Source of the DNA: Datnioides undecimradiatus
Taxonomy: Eukaryota; Chordata; Actinopteri; Lobotiformes; Datnioididae
Reading direction: 5' to 3'
Assembly (NCBI GenBank): GCA_008933995.1
Contig: WARS01000047.1
Span: 682,001 to 746,000, forward strand
Length of the DNA: 64,000 bases
Below are positions 10,245 to 24,500 of this stretch, in pieces; within the stretch, counting starts at the first letter, position 1; each line of letters begins with the position of its first letter. Both the position numbers and the translations under genes were made by a program. The notes below the pieces were generated by a model. That model saw only the letters and a list, made by a program, of their open reading frames with translations. It did no database searches and was not told the origin of the DNA.

Positions 10245-13200
10245 GTGAGTCCTGGACATGTTACAGAGCTAATGGCTAACTGTCACTCGTCACTCCACCT
10301 TATGGGAACAGTTTTCAGGTCACATCAGGTGCACAGTGATATGCCTCACACGGTTTTAAAACAAAGTGAAGCCACCTCACAGATGAATATTCGTGAGTGT
10401 TGTTAGGTCTGACTCCTGTGTGCTTCTGTCTACTGTTGTAAACTCTGCACTTCACTGTTGTCCCTGTAGTTATTCACTCTGCCAAATGTTTCAGGTCGCC
10501 ATCAGAGATGTCATGCCTGAAGCCACAGTCACAGCCTTTGAATGTGAGTGTCTCTTTCACACTTGAGTTGCTTCAACAGGGACTCTACAACCACATAGTG
10601 TCTAAGTTGTTGACTACTTGAAGAAAGACAATGTCTGTAGTACATCATACATTTTCAAGCCATTACAAGTCATCAGTCCTGTAATTCACTAACCGAATCT
10701 CAGAATTTGTAATACTTTGACTGACAAGACTCCTGATTACCACTCCTTCTCACTCTCATTCTAACTTTTGCTGGTGATCGATCTGCATAAAAATGAAATG
10801 AGTGATACTATTTTTGGTCTGTTGTATATCGCGATGGACAAGATAAAAACTATTCAGTGTTATTGTCTCGCTCCTTTTCTGCTGATAATATGTAAATCTG
10901 TTTTTTCAGTCCAGTTTTGATTTGTGGATTTGTTTTTAATCGGCCTTGGTACTCAGTAGCTTATGGTGACAGATGTGTTAACAACTACTTGGGTTGCAGT
11001 ACTTCCTGCCTGGGTTATCCATTACTCATGAAATGCTGACAAAAGAAACAACTTTTTTCTTGTTGTCATTTTAAGGCAGAAATAAACAGTAAACCACTGC
11101 TTATAACTGCCCGTCTTTGTGAATTTCATATTATATTGCATGCATTGTTGATTGTATTACTTATAAAACTGTAAAATACTCAATACATGCCATTGCAGTC
11201 AAATGTTTCTAATTGCTTATTATGTTTTGATAATGCATAAACCTTTATATCCATTTATATTTATGATACTATATCAACTGAATGTTTGATTTTCTTTTAT
11301 TTTGCTCCTGAAAATAATGAGTATCGTTTTAAAAGAACTCAGGAGTTTTGTAATGCAAAATGAATGACTTCAAATGTGTCGTCTACAATTCGTTATGTGG
11401 TTAATTACTTGTATTACCCGATTGGTATGGGATTTTTGAGACTGACATTGACGCGAGAGAGATCTTCAGAGCTGTGTGTGTTTTATTAACCTGTTAAGTG
11501 TTTAAGATGCTTTTGTGTATTTGTGTTTTAGATGAAGACGAGGTGGGGGACAGAATCACTGTAAGAAGTGATGAAGAACTTAAAGCCATGTTGTCATATG
11601 TGAGTATATAACTGACTATATAAATAAGTCATTGTTTCATCATGTCACACATCCATCCTACTAGCTGCATTGTTCCTGATGTAGCAGTTTTGTTGGCGGC
11701 CCTGCCTTTGTTAGAAAATAGTCCTCTTGAAAACAGTTTGACATCGCTGTTAACACTTATGACTACAATGTAAATACGACATCCGCTGCGTGTATGAACA
11801 TCTCGAAAGATCCCTCCTCCTCCTCCAACCATTCAAGGTTTCTCACATATTTTTCTGAAAAGGGTTTTTTTGTGCAGCTTCTTCATTCTGAACCAAGGGT
11901 CAAAAAGTCCAAAGTGTAGTATATTGTAGGGATTGTAAAACTCTCTGCGACACCTTTTGTGTTTTTGAAGTATACAAGGAAAATAAACTCGAATGGCTAA
12001 AATAACGGGGACATTGTTTAAAATGTCTTGTGTGTTTGATTGCGTTATGCAGAACAACAAAAGAGGCCACTCACCCTCCTTTTGAGCGTGAGTGACAGAC
12101 ATCGCGGAACCTTGGCACATAAAAACTGAGACAGTCAGCTTGAGCGTTTACCCCTCGAGCTGGCATGAAAATGGTTTACGGTACGGTAAAGATTTATTGC
12201 AGTAGCTCGTTTCAGAAAGACAGGATCCCTTCCATGGTCACCAAAGCCTCATTTAGAGGTGTTCACAGTGGCCTCAGAGATGTCAGATCTATCAGATGCT
12301 GCAGTGTTTTAACCGACACGAAAACACTCGCTGTGACATGGTGACGGAGGTGCTGTTGGGCTGGTCTGAATTTAAAAGTCTAGGAAGAGAGAGGAGCCGC
12401 TGATGACAAGATACGATTGACAAATGTTGACTTTCAGCTTTGTATTTGTGTGCAGCACACACACACACACACTCTCACGATCACCCATTCAGCTCCCCCA
12501 CCTAGTGCAGTAGATTTTCATATTCCGCCATACTTACTGTTCATGCCACGGACAGCAAGAGTAATGGCGTGTAATGGGTTTCTCTACGAGGTACACTGAA
12601 AGCTAAATGAACTGTCAATTTTTATTATTTATTATTCAGTACTTAAAGTTTTGCCTCATTAAAGAGCGGGCCCCCTGGGCTGCAGAATTGTTCAAAATCT
12701 ACTTTCATCTGTGGATGTCTTTTACCCCCCATCAGCTCACAATGATGCTGCGAGAGCCACAGGCACAATTTACACTCCTTGTTTTTTGTCCATTTTTATC
12801 ATGCATTCACTTGTGGTTGCTTTTTAATCATTAAGTAGCATAGGGTAGCAGGGTGATTAAGCAAAAAGAGACAGCTGTTGTGCCGATGAGCATTGTGAAA
12901 CAGGGATGGGGAAAACTATTGACCTCAGCCAGCTTTATTATTCGTAAATCTGGCTGACACGATTTTATGTTCTTTTGGATTTTGTGTTATTGTGGTCCTC
13001 TTGATAAAAGTACATATGTACCACCAAAGTTTCAGGAACTTCATGCTGTGTCTGATTTGGTCTCACCATTAATTTGCGTATTGTATCCCTTTTATTCATT
13101 TAATATCCTTATTTAGAGGAGGAGCATCACAGTGCAGCGCTGTCCTGTCTTTCTTTCAGGAAATGTATAAATGCATCATATTTACATCAGTCTAACATCA

Positions 13201-16089
13201 TCATAAAACTAATGTGATTTATGATCAACCACATATCTGCAACAACACTGCAGAAGAAACTTAAATACAGCTCTTACAACTACAAGCCAGTTTTTTTGCT
13301 GGTGTCATCAGTAAGCTCTGTCGAATATTCATATACAACATTTTTAGCATGGTAATCAGTGTGCCTTTATTCGGCAGAGTGGGCTACAGCAAACACATGG
13401 CACCATTCATTTCGCACCATTCATCGCAGCATATTGTCCCAACACTTCTTCGTTGTTTACTCAGATAACATAACATGTCTCGCGACAGCTTATTAATTCC
13501 AGCCCCTGACCTGCACCCCCACTCTACCCCGCGCCGATATCAAGTATCCCCAGCACTGCACTGCTTCGTCCACAGATTTCAAACGCTGTTTTGTAAAATG
13601 AATTTTGGCAAACAAATCCAGGAGGCCCGTAATGGCTTTCTGCTCCTCGTGGGACGGCGAAGTGCACAAAAAAAGCTGCTGATCACCTGGAAAATACTGG
13701 GCTCACTAAAACATAATTTACACTAGTACTTTGAATGTCTTATGCAAGGGTTATGCATTTCAGCAGTCATTTGCGTTTGTATTCAGATGACTTTTTTTTT
13801 TTTTGTCCTGTGGCTGTTTGCTGTGGTTGCTACTTGGCCTCCGCAGAGACCCCAGTGGATTTTTGCCTCAGTGTTGTTAATTCCAGGTGAGCAGACAGCC
13901 ATTATGTGAAATTAATAGGAATTAAAGGAAAGCAGCATGTTAGGTTAAAGGTGGGATAATTCATTAGCGTCTCTTACGGTTGCCTCTTGTGTGCATGCAT
14001 TTATGCGTGTGAATGTTTGCGATAATACATTTATAACCAGACTTTTAAACGTGCCTTCAGTGCACAGTATTTTTTTTTTTTCTTTTTCAACATCTCTGCT
14101 TTAACATTGCCGAGCAAAAAAAAACAAAAAACTATCATTCTCCTTGTTGCTGAGCAAAATTAATGCTCAAATTCAGCACTTAATTAACATCAGTCTGCAG
14201 AGGGCATTTATTGTGAAAAGTATCCCCCATCACTGAGAACATTGATTGCTACATGCTCCTGTGAGACCCACCAGTCTTCCAGGCATCTCTAATCATTGTT
14301 CGACACCTTGAAAGACAGACGCCCCTGTTCAAAGTTAAAGACTGGCCCGTGTCAGGTGCTAAAAAAAACATGTGACCTCATCCGCTCCTCGCTCAGCTCC
14401 CCCTGGAGGTAGTAGCTCTAATTCCACCATTCTTACTCTCATTTCCCCTTAGTCCGCTAATGATGATGAGCCCTACTCTCTGCTCGGGCTCTCCCACTTG
14501 TCCCTTAAGGCTGAGCGATGGTATTTGGGATCGGACACTGTTTAGTTATTGGCCAACAATGGAGAATGTCATTTAATAACACACCTACTACAGATTAGGT
14601 GGTAATTGCAGCCTTAATCAATAAGCTAGCTGAGCGGAAAATTAAAGGTATGTGAAGCCCCCCCCTCAACACACACAACACGTTTTTTGGTATTAGGCCC
14701 ATTGTTCAGATGTGGCCTAGTGAGAATGCTGGAGGGCGAAAGCAGAGGGCTAGGAGCGAGGAGGGACCTGACAGTGATAAATAGGCCTTTTAATAACAGC
14801 TGTGCCACTTGGGTAGCCATTCTGATCCACTCCCATCCAAGCCGGTCCCATCGTCCTCCCTCCTTCCCTCCACCCCCACAATGAGAGAGCAAATTTACAT
14901 ATCGCCGTGATGACTTGGTAGTTATAAATGAAACACAATGTGCACATGCATGTGTGGGCTGCATTAAAAAAAAATCTTTCTGTCAAATAATGTCTTTGAT
15001 AAGCTCTAGGTGTTCATCTCTGTTAGTTTAAAGCCTCAGATAGGAGGGGATGTTAACAACTTATACATACAGACCCACACATGCACACACACTCTCTCTG
15101 TCTCTGTCTCTCTCTCTCACACACACACAGTTTAACAGATGGTTTGGTTAACTGAAACATCAATTATTGCGTTGCCTTGGCAAGCATCTGAGAGGCTCCA
15201 GAGTGTGTGTGCACGTGTTAGTCCTGTAGGATATGAGTGTTTGGTGAGCTGTTGACCTGGAGGAGAAAAGGGTTAATGCTACACTCCTTCAGAACAAGCC
15301 CACAGGGCATTGGTCCACATCGGCAACAGATTTCAGCACAGCATGCTCACATTTTTGGAAACACTGCAGACTAATTCTGACGTCATTTAAATAAACACAT
15401 TGGTGTGTGTAACATTCTAATTGTTTTCATTGTTGCGCAGAGTCACATTAAAAAATTGACAGAGGCATATCTTCAACGGTGTTGTGTTATGTCTGGTTGT
15501 GTTTTTGATTCTGTCAAAATAAAACAGTTATTCTTTATCTGTGAAACCGCTTTCATTGCTCTCAACCATCTCTGACTTTCTTTTCCCCTTTAGTACTGCA
15601 ACACAATGAATGAACAACGCATGAATGGGCTGCTGCCGGACCCTCTACAGATTTTTCCACGAGGTACGGAGTGACATATTACAGTTTATCATGGACTGGA
15701 AACGTTGAGAGGCTCAATGCATCTTTGGAATGAACGTGTTGATAATTGATCACAAACAAAAATACGTAATAATATTATTCCCACTTCATGAAATGTCACA
15801 GATTTCATCAGAAATTTGGGTAAATCGCACTTGTTCTGTGTTCAAAACGCTAAGAAAATGGGAAGTGTTTTGGTGACTAGAGGTAACAACGCAGCCCCTG
15901 GACAGCATTAAAATTCATTGGCTCATTTTGTTATTGTGTTGACAGTCATTTATGAATCTACATTTCTTTTGCTTCAAGGACATTGAGACTGCAAGCTTGT
16001 GCTCAGGCAAAGCCTTTTTCTAGATCTCTGGCATTGTGTAGTTTCTGTCTGAACTGGTTTTCACTCTGAGTGCGCTTTCAGTACATATC

Positions 16090-16120
<31 letters not shown>

Positions 16121-18487
16121 CTTCATATAGTTTTCTCACCACTCAAAGTCATACATAATCGCTAACATGCCCCAAGGGCAAAGTGATGAAACATTTTATT
16201 GTGTCTCTCTCTCTCTCCTACCCTGTATCAGGCTCTCTCTCCCTCTGCCTCTTTTCTCAAACTGTGTGACTCTGTTTTTTCCTTCCAACATACCACCATC
16301 TGTCTCAAGAGCCCAACATCTCAATCACTCTCTTGTCTACAACTAATTTCAAAGTAACCCTCATTTCATTTCATCTTTTTTTTTTCTTTATAAAGAACTG
16401 ATTCCTTTTCAGCACATTTGTAAATGGCCCAGTGATGTGTTCTACAATCTAGTCAATTACTGTTTCAGCCGGCAAGACTCCAGGGATCCGGAACATACAT
16501 GGCCTGAAGGTACCTATCTTAATAATTGTTTCAGCTGCCTTACACGGAGAACGAGGGGTGGGGAGGGAGGGAAGTTGAGGCAAATGGATTGGTAACGCTG
16601 TGTTCCACTTATTGAAATGTCAATTGAAGTCAAGGCTCCCCTTTTCTTTCACTCATTTTCTTGCTCCCCTCGTCTGTGTTTATATATGGGGATGGCCGGC
16701 TGTGGCTGTCTCCTTCCTTCTTCCTGTTTTCTTGTTTCGTTTGCTGGGATAGTCGTCTGAGAGCAAGGTGTTAAGCTGAAACAGCGGTCCCTCCAGAGTG
16801 GTGATATCCCCTCATTCCATATGATAGGAAAGAGCATTAGCACTGGTTAAACCAAAGGACTAAGAACTGAACTAAGATGTCATTGTTCAACCATGAAATT
16901 GTCATTACAAGCCCCCCTCTGCCATTTTAAATGGCCTTCCACAGACCTTCCCATTTTATGTTAGGCATATGTTGCCAGTAAAACTCATCGCTAATTACCA
17001 TGGGTTAAATGACTTGACACCTCCTCCATCTCTCCAGATGATCCATGTTATATCCATCTCCATTTCAATAATAAAATGACCCCCCCCTCCCCAAATACTA
17101 AACGCGCTTTATTTAATGTATTCTCTGAGGAGGTTTGGTAACAACCACTGAGCTGTGTCAGGTTTTGTTTCTTTTTTTTTTAAGGTCAGGGGTCTGTTTT
17201 GAGAAGATGATGTTTTCCAAAAACCTTTAATCCTTCCCCTCTTTTTTCCTGTTTTAATATAAAAGTAATTGGCTGAGGGGAGTCTCGTGCACTGTTTAAA
17301 TTAGGTCTTCCTGGGCACTAATTAAAGGGAGAATCCCTGCGCTTTGGTGGACCCAACACACCGGCCTTTTGACCTCAATTAAATAAGTTATTTTTAGCAT
17401 CCCCTTTACAGGGTCTTGTCTCTCCTTTTGTGTTCGATATCTAGGTTGAGCATGGAGGTCTTTGGAGTAAACATTGTTGCAGTTTAATAGATGTAAAAAA
17501 AAAAAAAAAAAAAAAAATCCCTTGTGAGGCACATTTCTAACATCTTAGCTTTCTTTCCACCAGCCTTTGCCCAAATCCGGTTCATCTGTCTCATTTCCAC
17601 TACTGTTAAAACATATTGCTGAACCCTCATGCAAATATATTTTTGGCTCTCCTCCCCATTCTTCCCCTTTTCGTTGCTGTCTGACATCCTTTCCCCTCCT
17701 CTATGTGGACACCTCTTTCTTTCTTCTTTGCCTGCCTCCCTCCTCTCCTACGAAAGCCAATTAACCTTCAGGCTGAACTGAGAGCTTGTGTTTTGTTCTT
17801 GTTCATTAGGGGGTCTGGCCATATGTCTGTCTGTCTGCCTGTCTTTTGGCCTTGACCACTAAGTGTGTGTGTGTGTGTGAGTATGTCTGTGTGTGCACAT
17901 GCGTATGTCCTTTCACGTCTGTGGGTTTGTGTGTTTGCACACCTTCAGGTTAATACAAGACCTAACCCAGCCAATGACTGCACTCATGCTGTCCCAGACT
18001 CCATGCCCAACAACAGGTGAGTGTGCTGGGCCATGAGGGGCCACGTTTCACTATCTGGAACAAGCTTCAGTTGGATGGTTGATGGATGAGCAGAAGGTTG
18101 TCTGTGATGCTTACGCCTGTGCAACTGTGCTCTGTTTCTTCTAGCAGCTTAAAAAAATCATCTGCTGAGCTGAAGAGGATCCTGACAAATGGGCAGGTGA
18201 GCCTGTGTTTTGGGTTTAAGTAGAATTTGACCGCTGTTATCGCACTGCTCCTGTTCTCACGCCTGGTTTCCACCGACTCGAGCAGATTCTCACTTGTGGT
18301 TGGCTCCACTATTGATTTTCTGTGATGCCAATCGAGGGCATGTTATACAGAGTGTGTATTTGGTCATTGTCTCCTCGCTGTGCACTGCACTGGGAGCAGG
18401 GGGCCTGTGGGTTCCTGAGAACATGCCTGTCATAGTCATGTCTCTGTTTCTTTTGTAAATACACACTCTCTCACTCTCTCTGTCTCA

Positions 18488-18537
<50 letters not shown>

Positions 18538-21500
18538 GGCTATCGTGTCAGGAAGACAATTAAACCTGGGCCTCTCAGGTTTCTGCTGTAACACAGTGAA
18601 CTAATAGAGCTGTTCTCTCGCTTCTCCTCCATCCCTTCATCCATCTCCTCTCATTCTCCTCTCACCATGTTATCTAATCAGTTGAGCTGAATTGTTTGGG
18701 CCGTGCATGTGTGTTGTGATGCCCGCCTCTTTCTGTCTGTACAGAATTAGTCTTTGCAGCCCCACATTGATTATATATTGGCCACAGCACCAACAGGCAT
18801 ATGTCCAGACAAACTGGCTTATTGGCAGAGCATCGTTAACCACCATGCAACCTACATGGATTGAGGAAACAATCAGTTAGAGAGTAATTCAGTGACATTG
18901 TAAATTGTCCATTTGGGTAAAAAAAACCCAATGTTTTTCGTTTTTCTTTAAATGTTCTTTATATTTTATAAGTCTCTGTAAAAATTATGAATATATAATA
19001 TGAATGTTCATTTGTAGAGTTTTGTATCGCAGCAGTCACTATGTCAAGGTAAAAAAAATAATAATTAACCACACAATATCATCTGCCATTACCTTTCTTC
19101 ACCTTTAGGATATCTTCTTCAGCCCTGAGAAGTTGAGCTAGTGCTCCCCTTAGTTCAGTTTTGGATTGTTTTTGTTCGACGAGGGCAGGAGGCGTTTCTT
19201 TAGACCAGTCACGTTGGTGTGGGCTACGCGATATCACTCGCATCTGACACTTTTTTCTTTTTCTTTTTTTTTTATCAATGTAGAGTGGAACGACAACAGC
19301 AAACAAATTGTCACTAAACTCTACATCAGTCACTCCCCCACTCACCCAAGCACAATGTCCTTTTATAAATTGGACAGCAAATGTTGTATTGATCTCCTCT
19401 TCTCCTCCTTCTGTCCCTCTGCTTTCTCTCCTTATGTTGCTGAACTTGGAGTGACCTGAATGCTCGTCTTGTTTATAGCCTCCAGTGACAATGTTGTCCA
19501 CCCCACCCCCCCTTTTTTTTGCTCACTCTCTCTCTCTCCCTCTCCTTTGTAGTTACACAGCTCATCCACTGGTTGCATGTCTTCTCATGTTATATTATCT
19601 AAGCACCATTATTGTGTACCTGTGTGTGTTTGTGGCTCTGCAGATAAATGCCCAAGATATCCACTATCAAGAGCAGCTTGGCCATGGAAACGGAGGCACA
19701 GTTTACAAGTAAGTGTTTGCTGGCTCTCACATTGAGGCTCACACATTACCAAGGCCACAGCACAATAACTGATAGTGACACTGCGGAGATGCCTCCATAC
19801 AGTGTTAAGTATTCAGGAAGAATGTCTCAATTAGTGGCCAGTTTAAGACTGATGTGTAATACGATTCTTGACTTTTCATATTTTTCCTGCTCATTTTTTT
19901 TTTTTTTTTTTTTTGACGAACACCTCACTCAGTGGGGATCTTTGAAAGGTACTTTGCTGTTCAGCACCCCTCCTCCTTTCCTTCTTCTGTCAATTTATCT
20001 CTCAGTGTTTGGTGTGACATCTATCAGGCTGGTTTGTGTCTATACCTGCATTTATTTATTCTGCTTTGAAGGCTGCAAACATATATGATATTGATTTGGG
20101 GCTGTAAGGTATGACAGCAATTGACTTAATCTGTCTATAGCACAGCACATTGCCTGCCACGATAGAAGTGCTCCATCCTCTCTGGCTAGACAAATGTATT
20201 ACTGTCCCTCTAACGTTCTGACAAGGTTGGCATTTGTGTTGCTGCTTCTATCCTTCTTTTCCCCACTTTGTGTTTCTTCCTTCCCATCAATCCTTAGCTA
20301 TTGAGCTGTTTTATTGAGATTGAAGTATTGATCACTGCTCAGGCTAACCTTGACTTGACGGAGTGGTCTGCCGCACACGGTCCCAAGCAAACCCAGTAAA
20401 TTTCCTATCCAGCAGATCCACAAGACCGTCTTGTTTATTTTCGCCGCCTTCTTTCCATCCACCTTTTACCGTTTTATGACTTTGAGATAGTTTCATTAAG
20501 GGCCAATCTCTCATAGTTGTGGGAGAATAAGACTGCTGATAAGTTTGGCACTTGAAATGGTTACACTGCACTGCAGAAGGCCAATATTGCAAGCCCAACA
20601 ACTTCTCAGTCAATTTAGCCCAGAGAAAAATCCATATGCTTTGGTGCTGAAATTTTTATGGTTGGACAGAGAAGATAAAAAAAACAGCTTGTGTTTTTAC
20701 ACTGTTTCGGTGTAGATTGTTTAATTTCATGTCCATTTTATTTCAGATATATTACAGTTAGTTTAGCACCAGAGCCCACACATTGTTTTTGACAGCTTTA
20801 AGATGCAGCCTTTTGAGCATGTCTGTGTCCCATATGCTGTGTCCCAAATTCATACTGCACACAAACGTTAAGGTTGGAATACCTACTGTGTTGATGCTGT
20901 GACACAATACGTTCAAAGAAGGCATCAGGCTGCAGGAAATTAGACATGACATGGCTGCACGTTAGTCGAAACAAATGTCATTAACGACGGCTCACGTCTA
21001 CCACGAGTCTCGGTAAACTGATGTTATCAAATGCACTCGTGCCTTTAGTCCTATGACTTGCCTTGAACAGGGGTTTGTTCTTTCACAATGCAGTGGGGGG
21101 GGGGAGTAATTGAGTGAGATATCAAAACAAAATATAACTATTGCATTTCTGGAAAACCATTTTGCTTAACATGTTGTATATTTAACTTGAAAGCACTATT
21201 TACTGGACACATTAGTAGTTTTATGCAATTAGCATGTAGTTGGGAATTGGGACAATGCCCAATTGCAATTGGGACACTTGCCCCAGTGTCCCAGTTCCAT
21301 ACTATTCCCAGTTTGTTTTGTGTATTGAGATATCCACAGGGCATCTTCACCATATGCCACAATCACGTCAGTTGACTCTTAATTTGTAGGGGCAGCGTTT
21401 CCAAACAGTTTTCCCAGTTTGTTGAACTCCTAATGTATCAGACAGAGTGAATCCAGCTGACACAAAGAGACTTCACATTAGACGTTATCTATAGTGCCTT

Positions 21501-24500
21501 TATAGATTTAGACAAATTACACTGACAATGAAACAAAGTCACATAATACTCAGTTGACGGCATTTCTGTATCTGCTGAGGTCCATCAAGTATCTTGAGCA
21601 TTTAATTAATAATACATAGTTACTTAAATTGTGTGATTTCGACCTGGGTTTTTGCACTGAACTTTTGACAAGCACAAAAGCTCACCAACTACACCAAAAC
21701 CCACCTGTCTGAATGACAGACAGCCCCACGGTTAATGCAGTGTGTGAATATGTCAACCTAGAGTGACATGCCCGACGAAAAGAACAACTGCAATAATCAA
21801 CCTTTTACCGTAAAAAAATAAATTCATGGAATCTGTAATGTTTTTTATATATATTAAACAGAAAAGGCATCGTATATGCCAGTGTTCTGCACTCACCGTC
21901 TGTATATAACCAGCTATTAGAGCAAGAGGAAACTCAAAATTTGTGAATTTGTAACAAAATTGGTGTTAATTGTGTTGGTGGCCTTGACTTCAGCACCTAG
22001 ACATTTTCATCAGTAACTGTTAATTGCTTCCCTGTTTATTTAATTTAAATTATTTTGTCACAGCTAGAAAAGATCCAAATATTTAGTACCTTTAATATCT
22101 TTCCTTGTTGTTACTGTGTATTCGGTTTGTTTGGATTTTCCACTTTCATAAGTTTCATTTAACTTATTAAAACTTATACAAAGTCCTCTTCTCGGTAAGA
22201 AACAAAAGAGAGACAAAAACTTCCTTATTACAACTTTGATTACGTTTCTGATGCTCTGGCCATTTTTTTAAAATTGTACCCTACAAAGTAATTACTGAGA
22301 TATTTGGTCAAGGCAACGTAAAATCTGCTAGACTAAAATCATATCAGATGAACATCAGGTACAGAAGCTTAGCATAGCGTCGTGTCAGGTGATGCCTGTA
22401 GAACGCATTGAGCATGCCATCTAGACTGAAGAAGGTTAACATAGCCACGGCTAATCCTGATGCAATAATTGATAAAAGCCTCCAGGTTTGCCTAGGAAAC
22501 AAGTGTTTCGACACGTCATGGTTCTCTGATGTGCCTTGCCCTTTTACTTTGTCTTTTGACAACTTTTAGTATGAACATTTGACAAAACATGCAACTGTAA
22601 ATAATTAATACATTCAGGATTATTTGCCACATATATAGTCAAACCCTTGGGCACATGTGCTTTCTTGTTTTGGCCAGGCAGTTTTACTCCATCATTTACT
22701 CCATCTGTTGAGAAAACTCTTTGGTAAAACAAATTTAACAAAATGAATGCTTTAGTTATATTGATCAGTTGTACCAAACAAATTTTGCTGTATTAAATAG
22801 GAAATTAATCATTTTTAATAAAACATACCGTATGTACAGAGACTGAGGACCTGGACAGGTTTCTAGCTTAGAAACCAATTCTCTGTCCTTTTCAGCCTCT
22901 ACCCTTTGGTCCAGCTTATATTAGGCTTATCACATGTGAATAGCGCTACCACTCCCCACCTTTTAACCTCTTAGCCCATTTATGACCCAGAGCCATTTAG
23001 ACTCAATTGGATGTTACCAACACCTCAGCTCTCCATAGCCACATGCTGACCTAGCCATCCATCAATGTCGGCCTTTGTTTTTTATTACACACTCTCTCAG
23101 AGGTCCATCTTGTCCACCAATCTAACGGACTCTATGGCTTATAAATACAATAACAAGGACACGCAGGTTATTTTCGTGACTCATGGATCCAGAAGCACAA
23201 TTAAAACGAGCATTTGCCTGGCTGTGACTGTGGTGACATCTACATATGTAGACACCTACAGCTGTCCCTTCAGTCTCGCAGCCCATTTTCTCCATTGATT
23301 TTGTTTTCTCACCTCATTGATTAGACTGTAAATTGAGGGGCCAAACCTCTTCGGTTAATCGGTGGTAACCCACTATCTTGTGTCTAGGTGTTTTCAGATT
23401 GTGTGTAGGACCAAATAAATGGGATTGCAGCTCACTTATGGCGTAACAGTGCCTCGTAAATTCAAAAGAGTGAAGGCAGGTAGGTATAAGGTATATGGCA
23501 GGTAGGCAGCTGTTACTTTCCTTTCGCGAAGGTTGTTCAATGTGTTGTGTGTAAAACTGGTCTGTCAGTGAGCAGATACCAAAGGGCACCCTTTTAAAAT
23601 ACAAATTGACAACAATACTTTTTATTCCTCTGTTCATGAAAGTGAGCATAGTGCTACATAGCTGCTAACCTGGAAACCATTCCAGTGAAAGTGCTGCTTG
23701 ACTGAACTTGGAGAAGAGCAGGGCAGTTTTACAGCAAATCAACAACAGTTGTGCTGCTGCAATTTCTGTCTCAGCCACAAGAGGCCTACCCTCAAAAACA
23801 ATGCCCAAGTCCAGTCATGATGTTCACTTTCTTAGCATGATAAAATACAAACAAAACAAACTTTTCAACGTTGACTTTTGAGAGATGTCCTGTTTCTGAT
23901 GAGGTGGATATTTAGCAAACCTGTTTGTGTGCATTTGTGTGTACATGCATGTTTGCCTGTGAGTGTGTGTGTTTAGGTTACCGTCTGTGTGTGTCAGTCA
24001 GGAGACCCATTTTAGCCATATCAGGTGAGAGAGCCAGGAGGAGAGAAAGGCAGCCCGTCATCCATGTGGCAGTGTAAAAGTACCACGTTAGCCCTGATCC
24101 AGCAGGCCAGTCTCTGTAACCCACAGCCCCAACTTCAGAGACAGAGAGAGGCCCTATGAATACTGCATGATGGAGCTTTTATTACAGAGCGAGCTGGAGT
24201 GTAAATAAGATCCAGGCAATGGGGCACGTTTACTGGGGTCAGATCAGGGGGAAGTGGCGGGGGGTGGCTATGTAACCTTGTCCCCATGTCTCCCGCTGTC
24301 ACAAGCCTGTCACTGTAACTCATACAGGGATGCTCGGCCCTGAGGTGGTCAAGGACAGTCTGAGAATTAAGCTTTAACCAAGCAGTAGTCACACCGTCTC
24401 TCCAGCTTTAAATGTGCCCTTAAAACATGTTTTTTTAAACTTTAGGAGTTCAACCATAGTATATCTAACATGGATATACAGTTTTGCCATATAGTATTAA

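Larger units (their letters stand above)
11600..15593 (+). other. map2k5: map2k5 intron 3 (4.0 kb)
   Basis: Apart from the tail-like repeat at 11915-11995 and the candidate elements at 14440-14980, it holds a CT/CA-rich tract at about 15085-15130 and otherwise nothing recognised. Confidence 0.85.
15664..17948 (+). other. map2k5: map2k5 introns 4 and 5 around exon 5
   Basis: Intron 4 (805 bp) holds the TA tract and a CT-rich stretch near 16205-16255. Intron 5 (1.4 kb) holds a candidate element, A23 and a GT-rich stretch at about 17860-17935. No other gene was seen. Confidence 0.85.

Noticed and set aside
10113-10406. 97-codon ORF as a separate small protein
   Set aside because: Only its first 44 codons are map2k5 exon 1; the rest reads through the GTGAGT donor into intron 1.
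19648-20088. 146-codon + strand ORF
   Set aside because: It starts out of frame inside exon 8 and runs into the T21 tract of intron 8, with no domain.
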